Shown: positions 24,901 through 34,935 of the stretch, piece after piece
Numbering within the stretch: position 1 is the first letter of the stretch
How the letters are laid out: each line of letters begins with the position of its first letter
Assembly: GCF_965638725.1 (NCBI RefSeq)
Contig: NC_134954.1
Location: 3,839,001-3,903,000, forward strand
Source: Aptenodytes patagonicus
Taxonomy: Eukaryota > Chordata > Aves > Sphenisciformes > Spheniscidae
DNA length: 64,000 bases
Direction of reading: 5' to 3'
Made by a program: the position numbers and the translations under genes
The notes under the pieces: generated by a model
Databases searched by the model: none
What the model saw: the letters and a program-made list of their open reading frames with translations, nothing else
Told to the model about the DNA's origin: nothing

Positions 24901-27306
24901 AGTCTCTTCACAAGAGGCAGGCAATTAGGGAGCAAAGCGGAGGTTTGGAAAGAGAGCGTGGCAATGCGGGGGCTGTCCGCAGGCGCGGGGTTTGGTCCAG
25001 AGCTGGAAAATGCTGCGTGGGTACGGCTGCGCTCCCACCCGCGCTCCTTCCCCCCTTACTTGGTCAGGCCACGGGTACGATATGAAAGCCCAAGGATGAC
25101 TGAAATGACTGACCAAACATGTATAATGTAAGAGGTGCTGGATATTCAATGAGGGCAAGAAAAACAGCGTTACACACAGGCCGAGAGTTGCTGTGACGTA
25201 AGCCCCTGCCCAACACGCTTTTCGATTAAAAAAACCCACAAAACATCAACATTATCTTTATGTCCCTTTGCAGGGATGGCTTTACTGTCTGACCTTTTGG
25301 CTCCGTTAGTATTCTTAGCCTCGACTGGGTTTGACTGCTGATTTTGCTACGGGGTCTCTGTCTATCTGCAGTCCGAGTCAGGATTTGTTTTCTCACATAG
25401 ATAGGCAGCAGGGAGATGGAAAGTTCACAGCTAAAACAGCCCCTGGGTGTCCGAGTTAACTCCGGACAACAGAGCACTCTAAAACGGGAGTGAAAACACT
25501 CTTACTGCTTACCTTTCTAGAATCGATTAGCAATGAAGTGCTAACGGACTTGAATTTTGCACGTGCCTCGTAATCTCAAGTTTAGACCCCAAATAACGTT
25601 TCAATTTGAAAAAGCACCTAGCTGCCATCTTATCTAGTGGCAGTAAGGCGCTAACGAAGCATCGCTGTATTGCAAAATTCATCGGAGCTAGACCGAGCGC
25701 TGTAATTACTTAAGAAGGAGAACCGGGGAATACAATACCAGAAAGGTGGGCATTCCTCAAACAAGGCTTTCCGAAAGACTTCGCGTTCTTGACAGAAACA
25801 AACAGAGAAAGGAGAGAGGAAAGGGTCAAAGAAGTGCTGGCAGCGGGAGCCGAGGGCCGAGCAGGGTCCGGCTCCTGGGGTCCCCTGCTCTGCCTTCCCC
25901 GGTGAGACAGACCCTTTCTTTCCCTCTGCGGAAAGTCAGTTAAAAGTGAGTAGAGAAAGGAAGAGACAGGAGATGAAGGGGAGTTTATGCAAGAGCAGAC
26001 AGCGGGAAAAGGAAAGGAAGGAGGACGAGGTTGGAGAAAACAGGGAAGGGCTGTAAAAAAATGGTAACGAGGGTATGGGGCGGGGGGGCAGCCCGTGCAG
26101 AAATGGAAAGCAGAAGGAGTTGAAAGCTGTGGATAACACTACTGAAACGATTCCTCTCCAAATGGCGAGGAGACTGCATCTGGAAGGACCTCTTTCTTAT
26201 TCCTCCCTCTTGCAAAAAAATCTCTCCCTCCCGTAGGGTGGCTCACCCTCTCTTTGCCCTGCTCCCTGCTCCCGCGGGGATGCTGGAAGCAGGAGAGGCT
26301 GCTGTCACTCCCGCTGCCAGCTGGCAACGAGGACTTACCTAATGCTCTTGGCAGCCATCCCTGACTAAGAGCTCTGCTTCCCCAAGCTGCGCGAAGGGGA
26401 AGCTGCATGCCAGAGCCCTGGAGGACCTCCCTCCTCCCGGCCAGGATCACCTTGGAGCAGAAAGGGAGCAGCAAGCGCTTTCACTCCCGTTTACTTGTGC
26501 CGCACTATTACTGCTTGGCCTCACATATCCAGCCTTCTGCATGTGTAGACAGTAATTACTTGAAAAAAAATGACAAACCCCCCCTCAACAACCACGTTTG
26601 CCATCAGTACCTTCTTATGAGCAAATACCGTTCTTGTATCTTCATAAAGGAACAGAAGGAAAACCACGGCTCTCATCCCTCTCTAAGCGCCCCTTTGCTT
26701 TTCTCTTAGTTTTTCCTTTTACCCGAGTAATCTGCAAATATTTGGGGTCTCAGATTTCTCCCGTTCTTTAGGAGAGAACTGGTTGCTCCAACTTGGCTAT
26801 AATATTTGGGGCAACCTTATTAGCACAGGATGCAAAGGCTGCTCTGCTTGTTAGCACATGGCAGGACAAGTCAACCGACAGCAAACCCTTGTGTCTCCTG
26901 GCCCGCTCCTCCGCTCCTCCCGGTGTCCCAAAGGACTTGGTCTTCCATTTCTTCTGGAAGCCATCGCAGCGGCCGGGGGCACGGTCTGGGCGCTTATCCA
27001 CTGGACGGGACCAACCCGCCCAGCACGCTCTCTCAGAGATCAGCTCTCTACGTGCGCTCTTAGCCCTTCCCACGCAGCCGAACACTAACAATTTAGAGTA
27101 AAAGCGTTTTAAGTTGATCTATTTTTTCGAAGCCAAGTCCTACACGGAGCATGGCCATGTCTTATGAAACGGCATGTCTGAGCTCCGGCCCAGCCCTCAC
27201 CGCCGTTGCAAAAGCCACAGCAAGTTAGACCTGAAGCTTTTTGCACTTCCTAGCTCACCCCGGTGGGGTGCTCTGCGGGGCCCAGCGGTGCAGCGTGGGG
27301 ACGAAG
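15974..27306. other. intergenic, no recognisable gene
   Basis: It contains an 18-bp tandem pair (16571-16606), an A-run near 18523-18540, and GC-rich patches at about 24090-25090 and 25830-26480. Purine-rich and pyrimidine-rich runs occur around 25790-26200. No exon with recognisable protein similarity was found. Confidence 0.6.
16571..16606. repeat. 18-bp tandem duplication
   Basis: CAAGTATCGGGAGGCGGT is followed directly by CAAGTTTCGGGAGGGGGT: two copies with two mismatches. Confidence 0.85.
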
Positions 27307-27311
27307 GTCAA

Positions 27312-27871
27312 TGTCCTGGTTTCAGCAGGGATAGAGTTAATTTCCTTCCTAGTAGCTGGTACAGTGCTGTGGTTTGGATTTAGGGTGAGAACAATGTTGA
27401 TAACACACCGATGTCTTAGTTGTTGCTGAGCAGTGCTTACACTAGTCAAGGACTTTCCAGCTTCCCATGCTCTACCGACTGAGAAGGCTGGAGGTGCGCA
27501 AGACGCCGGGAGGGGGCACAGCCAGGACAGCTGACCCCAACTGGCCAAAGGGACATTCCATACCATGGGACGTCATGCTCAGTTCATAAACTGGGGAAAG
27601 CTGGCTGGGGGGGGCCGCTGCTCGGGGACTGGCTGGGCATCGGTCGGCGGGTGGTGAGCAATTGCACTGTGCATCACTTGCTTTGTGTATTATTATTATT
27701 ATCATATTATTGTTATTATCATTTTATTTCAATTATTAAACTGTTTTTTATCTCAACCCACGAGTTTTTTCTCACTTGTGCTCTTCCAAATCTCTCCCCC
27801 ATCCCAGCAGGGGGGGGAGTGAGCGAGCGGCTGCGTGGTGCTTAGTTGCCGACTGAGATTAAACCACGACA
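27312..27871 (+). mobile_element. solo LTR of an avian endogenous retrovirus (ERVL-like)
   Basis: A 560-base element that starts TGTCCTGGTTTCAGC and ends ACCACGACA, with the TG...CA termini of retroviral LTRs. It contains a promoter-side region, a long (ATT)n tract at 27689-27722, an ATTAAA polyadenylation signal at 27735-27740, and the typical downstream GAGTGAGCGAGCGGCTGCG stretch. Flanks are GTCAA (27307-27311) and GTCGA (27872-27876), a five-base target-site duplication with one mismatch, which suits an ERVL-type integrase. No internal retroviral gene is present, so it is a recombination-derived solo LTR. The family is widespread in birds. The open frames over it are chance. Confidence 0.9.
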
Positions 27872-28657
27872 GTCGAGCACAAGCGACTTCTGCCCAGGCC
27901 TGCCAGGTTTCAAAACATACCCAGTGTCGTATTTTAAGTTCCCCCCCCCTCCAGAAGAGCCCTGGCTGTCGGAGGTGAGCTCTTCTGCTGCTTTCCAGCT
28001 GGAAAATGATGTGCAGGAACCTCCCACCCGCAGCCACCACCTGTTAGAATTTCAGCAAACTTTATTTCTCATTTATTTTATTTTAAAGCGTGACTCCAGA
28101 GTTGTAATCCCCTTTTCTACATCTGAAAAGAAATAGCTGTTTCCACAATGCTGAGCCAGCAAGGCAGGGGGATTCCTTTAAACTTCAAAAATGCAAGTGG
28201 CCCCGTTAAAGCAGTCTGAGCTTTCTTACGTGCTTGTTACAGAAGACACCCCAAAGTACTTTGCTGAGTCCAGGCCTCATGCACAGTTTTTATGAGCAGT
28301 TACAGAGTGTAAGAAAACAGGAGAAAGAGAAAGGAGTTGTGCTTCTGGTATTCATCAGTATAGCTGTTATTTAAATTTTCTGACCAGCCACCAATGAGCC
28401 ACAACCGAACACGGTTCACGCAACGGGTTAAAACCGCCCAATACCCCCACACTGAAGGCGCAGCTATCCTTGTACTCCATCGCTCCCTAAGCGTTACCTG
28501 GGAGTTAGACAGCAAAACGGAGAACCCCTTAAAAGGCTGCTGCAAGGAGAAAGGGAATAAAGGGATTTCTATGCCTGTGCTAGGTATCACAAGTAGTACT
28601 GGGCTTCCGTCGCAGTCAGGAAGCTGGAGGTGTCATTAGGAAGAGCGTTTCGACTGA

Positions 28658-28672
28658 GGGGGGGGGGGGGGG
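28658..28672. repeat. G15 homopolymer
   Basis: Fifteen consecutive G residues on the plus strand. It can form a G-quadruplex and is prone to length error in sequencing. Confidence 0.9.
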
Positions 28673-29480
28673 AGTCCAGTTTCAGGGCAGATTGTCCCAA
28701 GAACACGTTGGGATCTCCACCACGGGCTGATTTGAAGAAGTTGGAAAAACACCACTCAGATACGATTTAAGCGCAGCTGACCCTGCCTGGGACTGAAGGA
28801 TGAAGACGACAATTCCTTGAGGCCCTGGGCTTTCCACTTTTATGCCAGGCTTAAACATAAATGTTAGAATGTACATTACTACATAACATTTTTGACATAC
28901 TATTTATTTTCATCATCATTCAGACAGAACCGTCATGCCAAATGTTGCGGTTTCCCCCATATTAACCCAACGAGAATGAATCAATGTTTTATGACCGTGT
29001 TTAAAAATAATTTATCATATGTCATTGCCCGCTGCAGTACCTTTTTTGCCAGAACATTCTTGTCGTTGCCAACATAACTCTCTGTGACAGTCCTTGCCAA
29101 ACAAGAACCGATTACCCAGGCCACCGCGAACAAGGACCACCTTGTCACCGGCAACAGACACCAGAAAAAACCCTCCTTCACCCCAAATGCAGCTGTCGGC
29201 TTACAAACCCAGCCAGCTCTCTGTTCTTTTTCCCAGAACACTCCTTTCTTGCCGCACTGTCAAGATTGTTCTTTCAGAGCTGTTATCCAGCGTAATAGTC
29301 ACCTAGGACCACAGCCCAAGCGCTCTCGAGAAGTAAAACAGAACATATTCTTTCACCTGAAACTTCCGTGAAGATGTTCCTCTGCGATTTGTCATGGTCG
29401 GCTCCGCTCAGCTAAGGCTGACTTCTCCCTGTTAGCTTCCAGAAGGACCCTGAATCATGATCTCCGCACGGCAGGGAGAC

Positions 29481-29498
29481 TGTCAGCAGCTGCTGACA
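29481..29498. repeat. 18-bp perfect palindrome centred on an E-box
   Basis: TGTCAGCAGCTGCTGACA reads the same on both strands. Its core CAGCAGCTGCTG contains the E-box CAGCTG, with flanks favoured by proneural or myogenic bHLH dimers. Confidence 0.85.
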
Positions 29499-30522
29499 AT
29501 TTATTCATGCAAGATCCTGGTCCGGAGAGCAGCTGAAATCCACAGCAAGCCGTAATGGATTTGTCACCCTGTGTAACTAGGGATTCTATGTTCAGCACTG
29601 TTTTTTCACAACAGACACACAAAATTCACCTTTGCGGGGAAAAAACCATCAGCACTCTATTCTCCACTGCAGAATCTGGTGTGCAATGATACGTATTGGG
29701 TTTGGAGCAGGAAGCTCCAGAAGAGAGGAGAATTCTCAGCGGGACTTTTAAAAGGAGATGATGGAAGGGTAAAGTAAACTTTGAGATACCGTCTGTATGT
29801 TCCCCCCACCAAGTTTCCTTTCAGCATTAGAGAGCAGCAATCTTACCACACTGATACACAGGGGTAACCGGATTTTTCCATATGGGTATGTACGCAGAAA
29901 TGTTCCCTACCTCATATACCTGGACCGTCTTTAAAACGTACGACTACAACCAAAGGCAAAAATCCTCAGCTGAACTGCTAACCATCCCCCGGCTCACTGG
30001 GGCATTCCAGACCAGCCACAAGTTTGTTTGCAGTGTGTCCTTTCCGCAAAAGTTGGACAAATTTTGTAGCGTACCGCGAAAGAGGAATGCAAATAAGATG
30101 CTATTTATTTCTAGATGGCCAAAGGATTAGCTTTGAGCAATTCTATAGCATTCTCTGTATGAAAACGTGTGGTTACAAAAGCTGTTAAGTAAGTGAATAA
30201 AAAGTCAAGGTTAAGTGGAGTAGACAACAGGACATGAAAAAACTATAAATTACGATAATGTATATTGCTGGTCTTCCTTAGGGTTCGCTGAACAATAATT
30301 TCAAGAATAGCTTCTTCCTTTCCCTTAGCCTGGGTCTCATTAGTCATGTTCCAAGGCAACAGGTTTCCATGACAGCAAACATTAAGTCTCTTGCAGCACA
30401 GCCCATTATTTCTGCTATGAACGCTAAGCTTTCACAACTCTACTTCAACCTAGACCAGCTATCTTCATGAAAAAAAATCCCTGAAAAATCCCAATAGACG
30501 TTTAATAAATCAACAGCTATAT

Positions 30523-30528
30523 TTTATT
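30523..30528 (-). terminator. candidate polyadenylation signal for AP1S3
   Basis: AATAAA on the minus strand, the first canonical hexamer downstream of the AP1S3 stop. It could equally be chance in AT-rich intergenic DNA. Confidence 0.25.
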
Positions 30529-30882
30529 TGTACTATGATCTTGCTAAGGAACACGCACGCTATTGAATTCGGTAGGAATGTCGTCAAATTTCCCCGAAGG
30601 ACGCTTTTACCTGGTCTGAGCTCAAAAGTTCTTGGCAGCCGCCGAAACCAAAAATATAATGATGTAAGATGATGATGCAGACGCCCAGGCTCATAAAGGC
30701 ATCCGATAAAGTTAATGAAAAGCCCCCCAGTAGGGATTAACTGCAGAACTGAGACCTTCGGGTTTAGTCATTTCATGCAGGGTGGGAGCAACGTCCCCCT
30801 CACGCAGGAGCTGCGCTAACAGAAATATTTTCAGACGCCTTTCCAGTGGAGTAGAACATCACGGACAGGCACAGATAGGAGT

Positions 30883-30898
30883 TCTCTCTCTCTCTCTG
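30883..30898. repeat. short (TC)8 microsatellite
   Basis: Eight TC units. Confidence 0.85.
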
Positions 30899-33800
30899 AA
30901 CTGTATTGAGCCTTGTTATTTTGAGGGGACTGTTGACTGAACGTCTCTGGGTATCTCTGAAAGCCTCACTCACGCTGTTAAAACTCTTCTAATCTTTCCT
31001 TATAAACCAATCCCTCCTGACCCCTAACGTACCGTTACTGCATGCTGTATTACTCCAACGCTAACAGAGCACTCCACAGTGCTAAGCAGAGGATAAAAAA
31101 AAAAAAGAGTTATCTTTCAGGACTGTAAAATAAATGAAAAAAACAGTAATTCATCCTTTCGTAAGTACAGCATTACGCTGTCCAACATAAATTCAGACAC
31201 AGAACCATACCTGAACTTTGCAGTAAGTTTCCCAGCTGGGTTTCTGAAAGCACAGGGGGTTTTTTGTAGGAGCAGCTAGGGGGAGGTGTTGAAGATTCAC
31301 TTTCAGTGGCTTTTTGTTAAACAAAGGCTGACAGGAGGTAACCTAAACGTCAATTTTCCTACAGTTATTTGTAAGAGTTGACACCTTTTAATGAGCCACA
31401 ACACTCAGAAATGCATAATGAAAAAAGAAACAGAATTCATGAATCCTGTGAGATCCCGCCACCCTTGCCTCTCGCTCATGACGACTTGTCATACTTTTGA
31501 CATTATTACACTTATTTTTATCCCAGTCTAACATCTGTCTCTCTCTTTTCAATTGCCATGATATGTTCAAAGATGTCACAACTCCTGAGTTGCAAATAGT
31601 TGCACGACAGAGAACCAGGCCTGCCACAACTGGTAAGCAGTAAGATCACAGTAAGAATCCTCCAGGCAGGGATGCTAATAAGAAAATCAAGCAGCTTTTT
31701 GTTAGATGCAGCTGGCGAAAGCAAGGAAGGGAATCTAGGCTAGCAACGCGACCATGATTAATGGTTATTTCAGTAAATGCAATTTTGCAAACTAGGACAT
31801 ATGTGCTTGAAGCTTGTCAGCAAGGTGAGCGTTTAGATAACCGCAAAGGACGTTAGTGAGATTGGGAAAACTGTTAAGGAACCTGCTTTCTAATACTTTT
31901 TTCGATAATAATTTCATAAAGTAATCTCAGAAAACTTTACATTAAGCATTTCCTAGAATAGTCAGGCAGGTTGGAAAGAGAAGCATCAACAGCAAACACA
32001 GATGAAATGGGCAATGCTTCAGAGAGATTTGTGAACACAGACACGTATATCTCCTGCTTTAAGAAAAATCAAAGAACTAAGATACCAAGAGAGACATAAA
32101 TCTTCTGATGAGCTATACTCCACAGTGTACTAATCTGTGTAGAGTCCTGCTGATGGCAGCGGAGTTCCACAAAGACGGAGGCACAGGCATTCTGACACAG
32201 TGACCTGCAGGTAACCTGGCAGTAACTGGGTTTCATTTGGGCTTTTTCCCTTTGGAGAAAGAGTTGGGTTGAGCTGAACGCCGCTGTAACACCACTTAGG
32301 TGAGTGACCCCTTTCTCACTGAAGGTTGTAAAAAGTATAAATACAAGTTTTAAGTTTCAAACCAATCTGTTCTTAAGTATGGGATACATACAGACACTTG
32401 CAGAAGTCACGTTAAGTATCGCTCACCTGCCTACTTTGTGTAGCCCATCTACAGGCAAAAGCAACAGGAATCTGTAGATGTTTCTTAGAGCGCAAATATA
32501 ATTTAGCAGGTCTTGAGAGTGCTTAACACACACCTTCCATCCAACTTCGTAGCACAAAGACCGTTGGCACAACAGGCTCACCGTATTCCAATGACCTTTT
32601 GCACTAGGGCAAGGAACCCACAACAGTTCCTTCACACTCCTCAGGTTGGCACTGGATAAATAGCATTGCCAAACTGATGTATTTCAGATGCTATATTGAT
32701 GTAAGTACCCCTAGCTAATGTATTATTTTTTTTCCGTAAGGAATTCTTCTTCATTTGAAATGAGAGAGAAAGAAGTCCTACGCCTCTTCTTAGAACGACT
32801 GAAAAGACAGGCTTATGATATCCTTATTCATACCAAGAAATCTTCTTTGTGGAACTCCTATTTTGATATACCCCAGAACTCAAGCAACGTGACAGTTACA
32901 AGAGTCAGAGAACCGCAGCAGGGCTCCAAAAAAGAGTAAAAGCAAATGAAACTACTGATGATTGCACTGAATAGAAGTCACTTATAAAAGTAAAGAGCGG
33001 AAAGAGCCTCTTTGCACATTCTGAAGTGGCTTCTTAATCAATTAAGCCCCCTACTTTAAAAAAACTTCATTTCAAACCATGAGAAAATAATATACAACTC
33101 ATACAATTTCATTAATTTACTATTAAATTGAATGTCTTCAGAGCTATTAAAAGCCCTTCAGCAATTTCACTATTTTTTCAATGCTGAAAGTATGCCTTTG
33201 ACATCAATACAGAGACAACAGATGGATAAAGTAATTATAAAAAGAGCAGCATGACGCTATGAACCAGCTTGTCACAGTTTTACTAACAGACTAGATAACA
33301 CAGGCAGAAAAGCAGGCTGACAATTAGCAAAGTTGTCATGTTGTGTCAAAGTGCTCCCACCCTCCAAAAAAAAGCCCCCAAACCCCTCCCCAGGAAGATA
33401 CAAACAGACTGGGAAGGAAGGAGCAATGACAAAATTAGAAGCAGCATGCAGGACATTTAAAGATTAGAAAAATCCCTGAAGGAAAATATTGATTGTACAG
33501 CCCAGAAGTCAAAAGAAAATATACGTTGAAGGGAAATGCGAATCAATGCTCGGATCATTCCGGCATATTCGTCTGATAACTTACCTAGTTTTTGTATAGG
33601 ATAATCTCATGATTTGACGGAGACAAAACATCTAGCTATGAGTCATGGGCTAAGATAAATAGAATTTCTCTGAGCTTTGAATTCTGTTCAAGGAGGAAAT
33701 AATCTCTCTAAGGAAGCCAGTTCAATCAGTTTCGAGAGTCCAAACTGCACCGACAGAAAAACAGGCAAGTTAAGACACCTGGCTCCCCACACACAGCTGC

Positions 33801-34899
33801 CGTGTTTTGTAACACACAGTAAGATGCACAGCCCAGCTGATTCTTCTCCTCTCTACTATTTTACCCTTTTTCCCTTTGTGCAGCTTGCAAAGTTATAAAA
33901 GGTTGACCAGATTGTCCAACCTTCACAAAAATGGGCCACGTTCAACTACTAGAAAGCTGATCATCCCAATAGGCGTGAGAATTTGGGACTGGAAAACTCT
34001 ACTGGGAAAGATGGTTATTGGCGGATACCAAGAGATACACGAGATGATCTTCACCCTAAAATCCCAAAGACTAATTTCTTCTCTTCAGGATATCTCCTGC
34101 TTTCAAGCTGCACGCCTCCAAAGGTTGTAGCCTTTGTCCAGGTCCAGGGGATCTAGGAAGGGGATAGGAAAATGAGGAGAAAGACAGAAACAGGCCGTCT
34201 GCATGCAGCAGCAGAAAGGATTCATCAAACCTGGGAGAAGCCTACCTTGAGTCAGAACAGTCTTCCAGATTAAATGGAGGTGTGGAGTGCGCTCTAGTAG
34301 CAGCTGGAGCAGTCTTATTAGCAGACTAGAGCAGAAAATAGAAGGAAGACAGTGAAAGAAAGGGGCTGGTCCAAAGAGGAGCATTATTTCTTCTTATACT
34401 AGATGGGTTAATCTTTTCAAAACAAGCTCGTGAAATCAGGGCCCACAACAATTTGACTTTTAGAAAAAGAATTATTATTAGAGCAGAATAATCATTACAT
34501 TCAAAATAATGGACATTTGTACAAAAGTAGAGTCATACGGTCAGCAGTGAACCAAAACTAGTAAAAATACCTCTTCAAAGTACTGTCAGAGTAACCTTTT
34601 ATGATGACAAACCCCATAGCTAAAAGACATGGTACAAAACAAGTGTTTAGTCCAGCAAGGAGAAGAGAAACTAGATCAAGGGTAATAACTCTGAGAAACT
34701 CATACGCAGAGTAATGCAAGTACAGAATTGTTAAACCCTGTGCTACATTAGCTGACCTTCATCTTCATCATTATACAAACAAACCCCTTTAGTTATTGGC
34801 TTTTGGTATTTCTCTGAGGATCTGGCACGTTGGGAAGCAATTTCAGGAAGTGCATTTTACAGGTGCATACAGCAGTTCTCTCTCCAGGTAGTTTTAACA

Positions 34900-34935
34900 T
34901 TAAAATGCAGGCTTATTCATGTACTCTTCCACTGT
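34900..34935 (-). CDS. AP1S3: AP1S3 coding exon 5 (C-terminal 11 residues and stop)
   Basis: The exon encodes [11 protein letters not shown] and a TAA stop. It follows a strong acceptor: a long pyrimidine run ending in CCCCAG at 34936-34941. The tail closely matches a mammalian AP1S3 C-terminus that I recall as ending EEYMNKP plus two residues, which is why this exon is preferred over the other in-frame terminal exon at 35282-35302. The ORF is too short for a simple length filter. Downstream sequence (34899 and lower) is 3' UTR. Confidence 0.9.
   Translation of the reverse strand, partial: TVEEYMNKPAF

Larger units (their letters stand above)
27877..30522. other. intergenic or distal AP1S3 3' flank
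   Basis: It holds a G15 run (28658-28672) and an 18-bp perfect palindrome (29481-29498). No gene was recognised. Confidence 0.6.
30523..34899 (-). other. probable AP1S3 3' UTR, end uncertain, then intergenic
   Basis: Minus-strand sequence downstream of the AP1S3 stop. No canonical AATAAA is seen in the first 4 kb. The first clear one is at 30523-30528 (TTTATT on the plus strand), which would give a UTR of about 4.4 kb. Weaker variants (AGTAAA near 33270 and 33110, AATACA near 32700) could end it earlier. The stretch is AT-rich and holds no convincing coding exon; the 74-codon plus-strand frame at 32718-32939 has no recognised relative. The exact end cannot be decided from sequence alone. Confidence 0.35.

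Noticed and set aside
32718..32939. Plus-strand frame containing EKEVLRLFLERLKRQAYD, helix-like
   Set aside because: Short and not flanked by convincing splice sites. It lies in the probable AP1S3 3' region and matches no family I know.
1..34899. SCG2 (left neighbour of AP1S3 in human)
   Set aside because: SCG2 has one very long coding exon; no frame above 210 codons exists in this part of the window.
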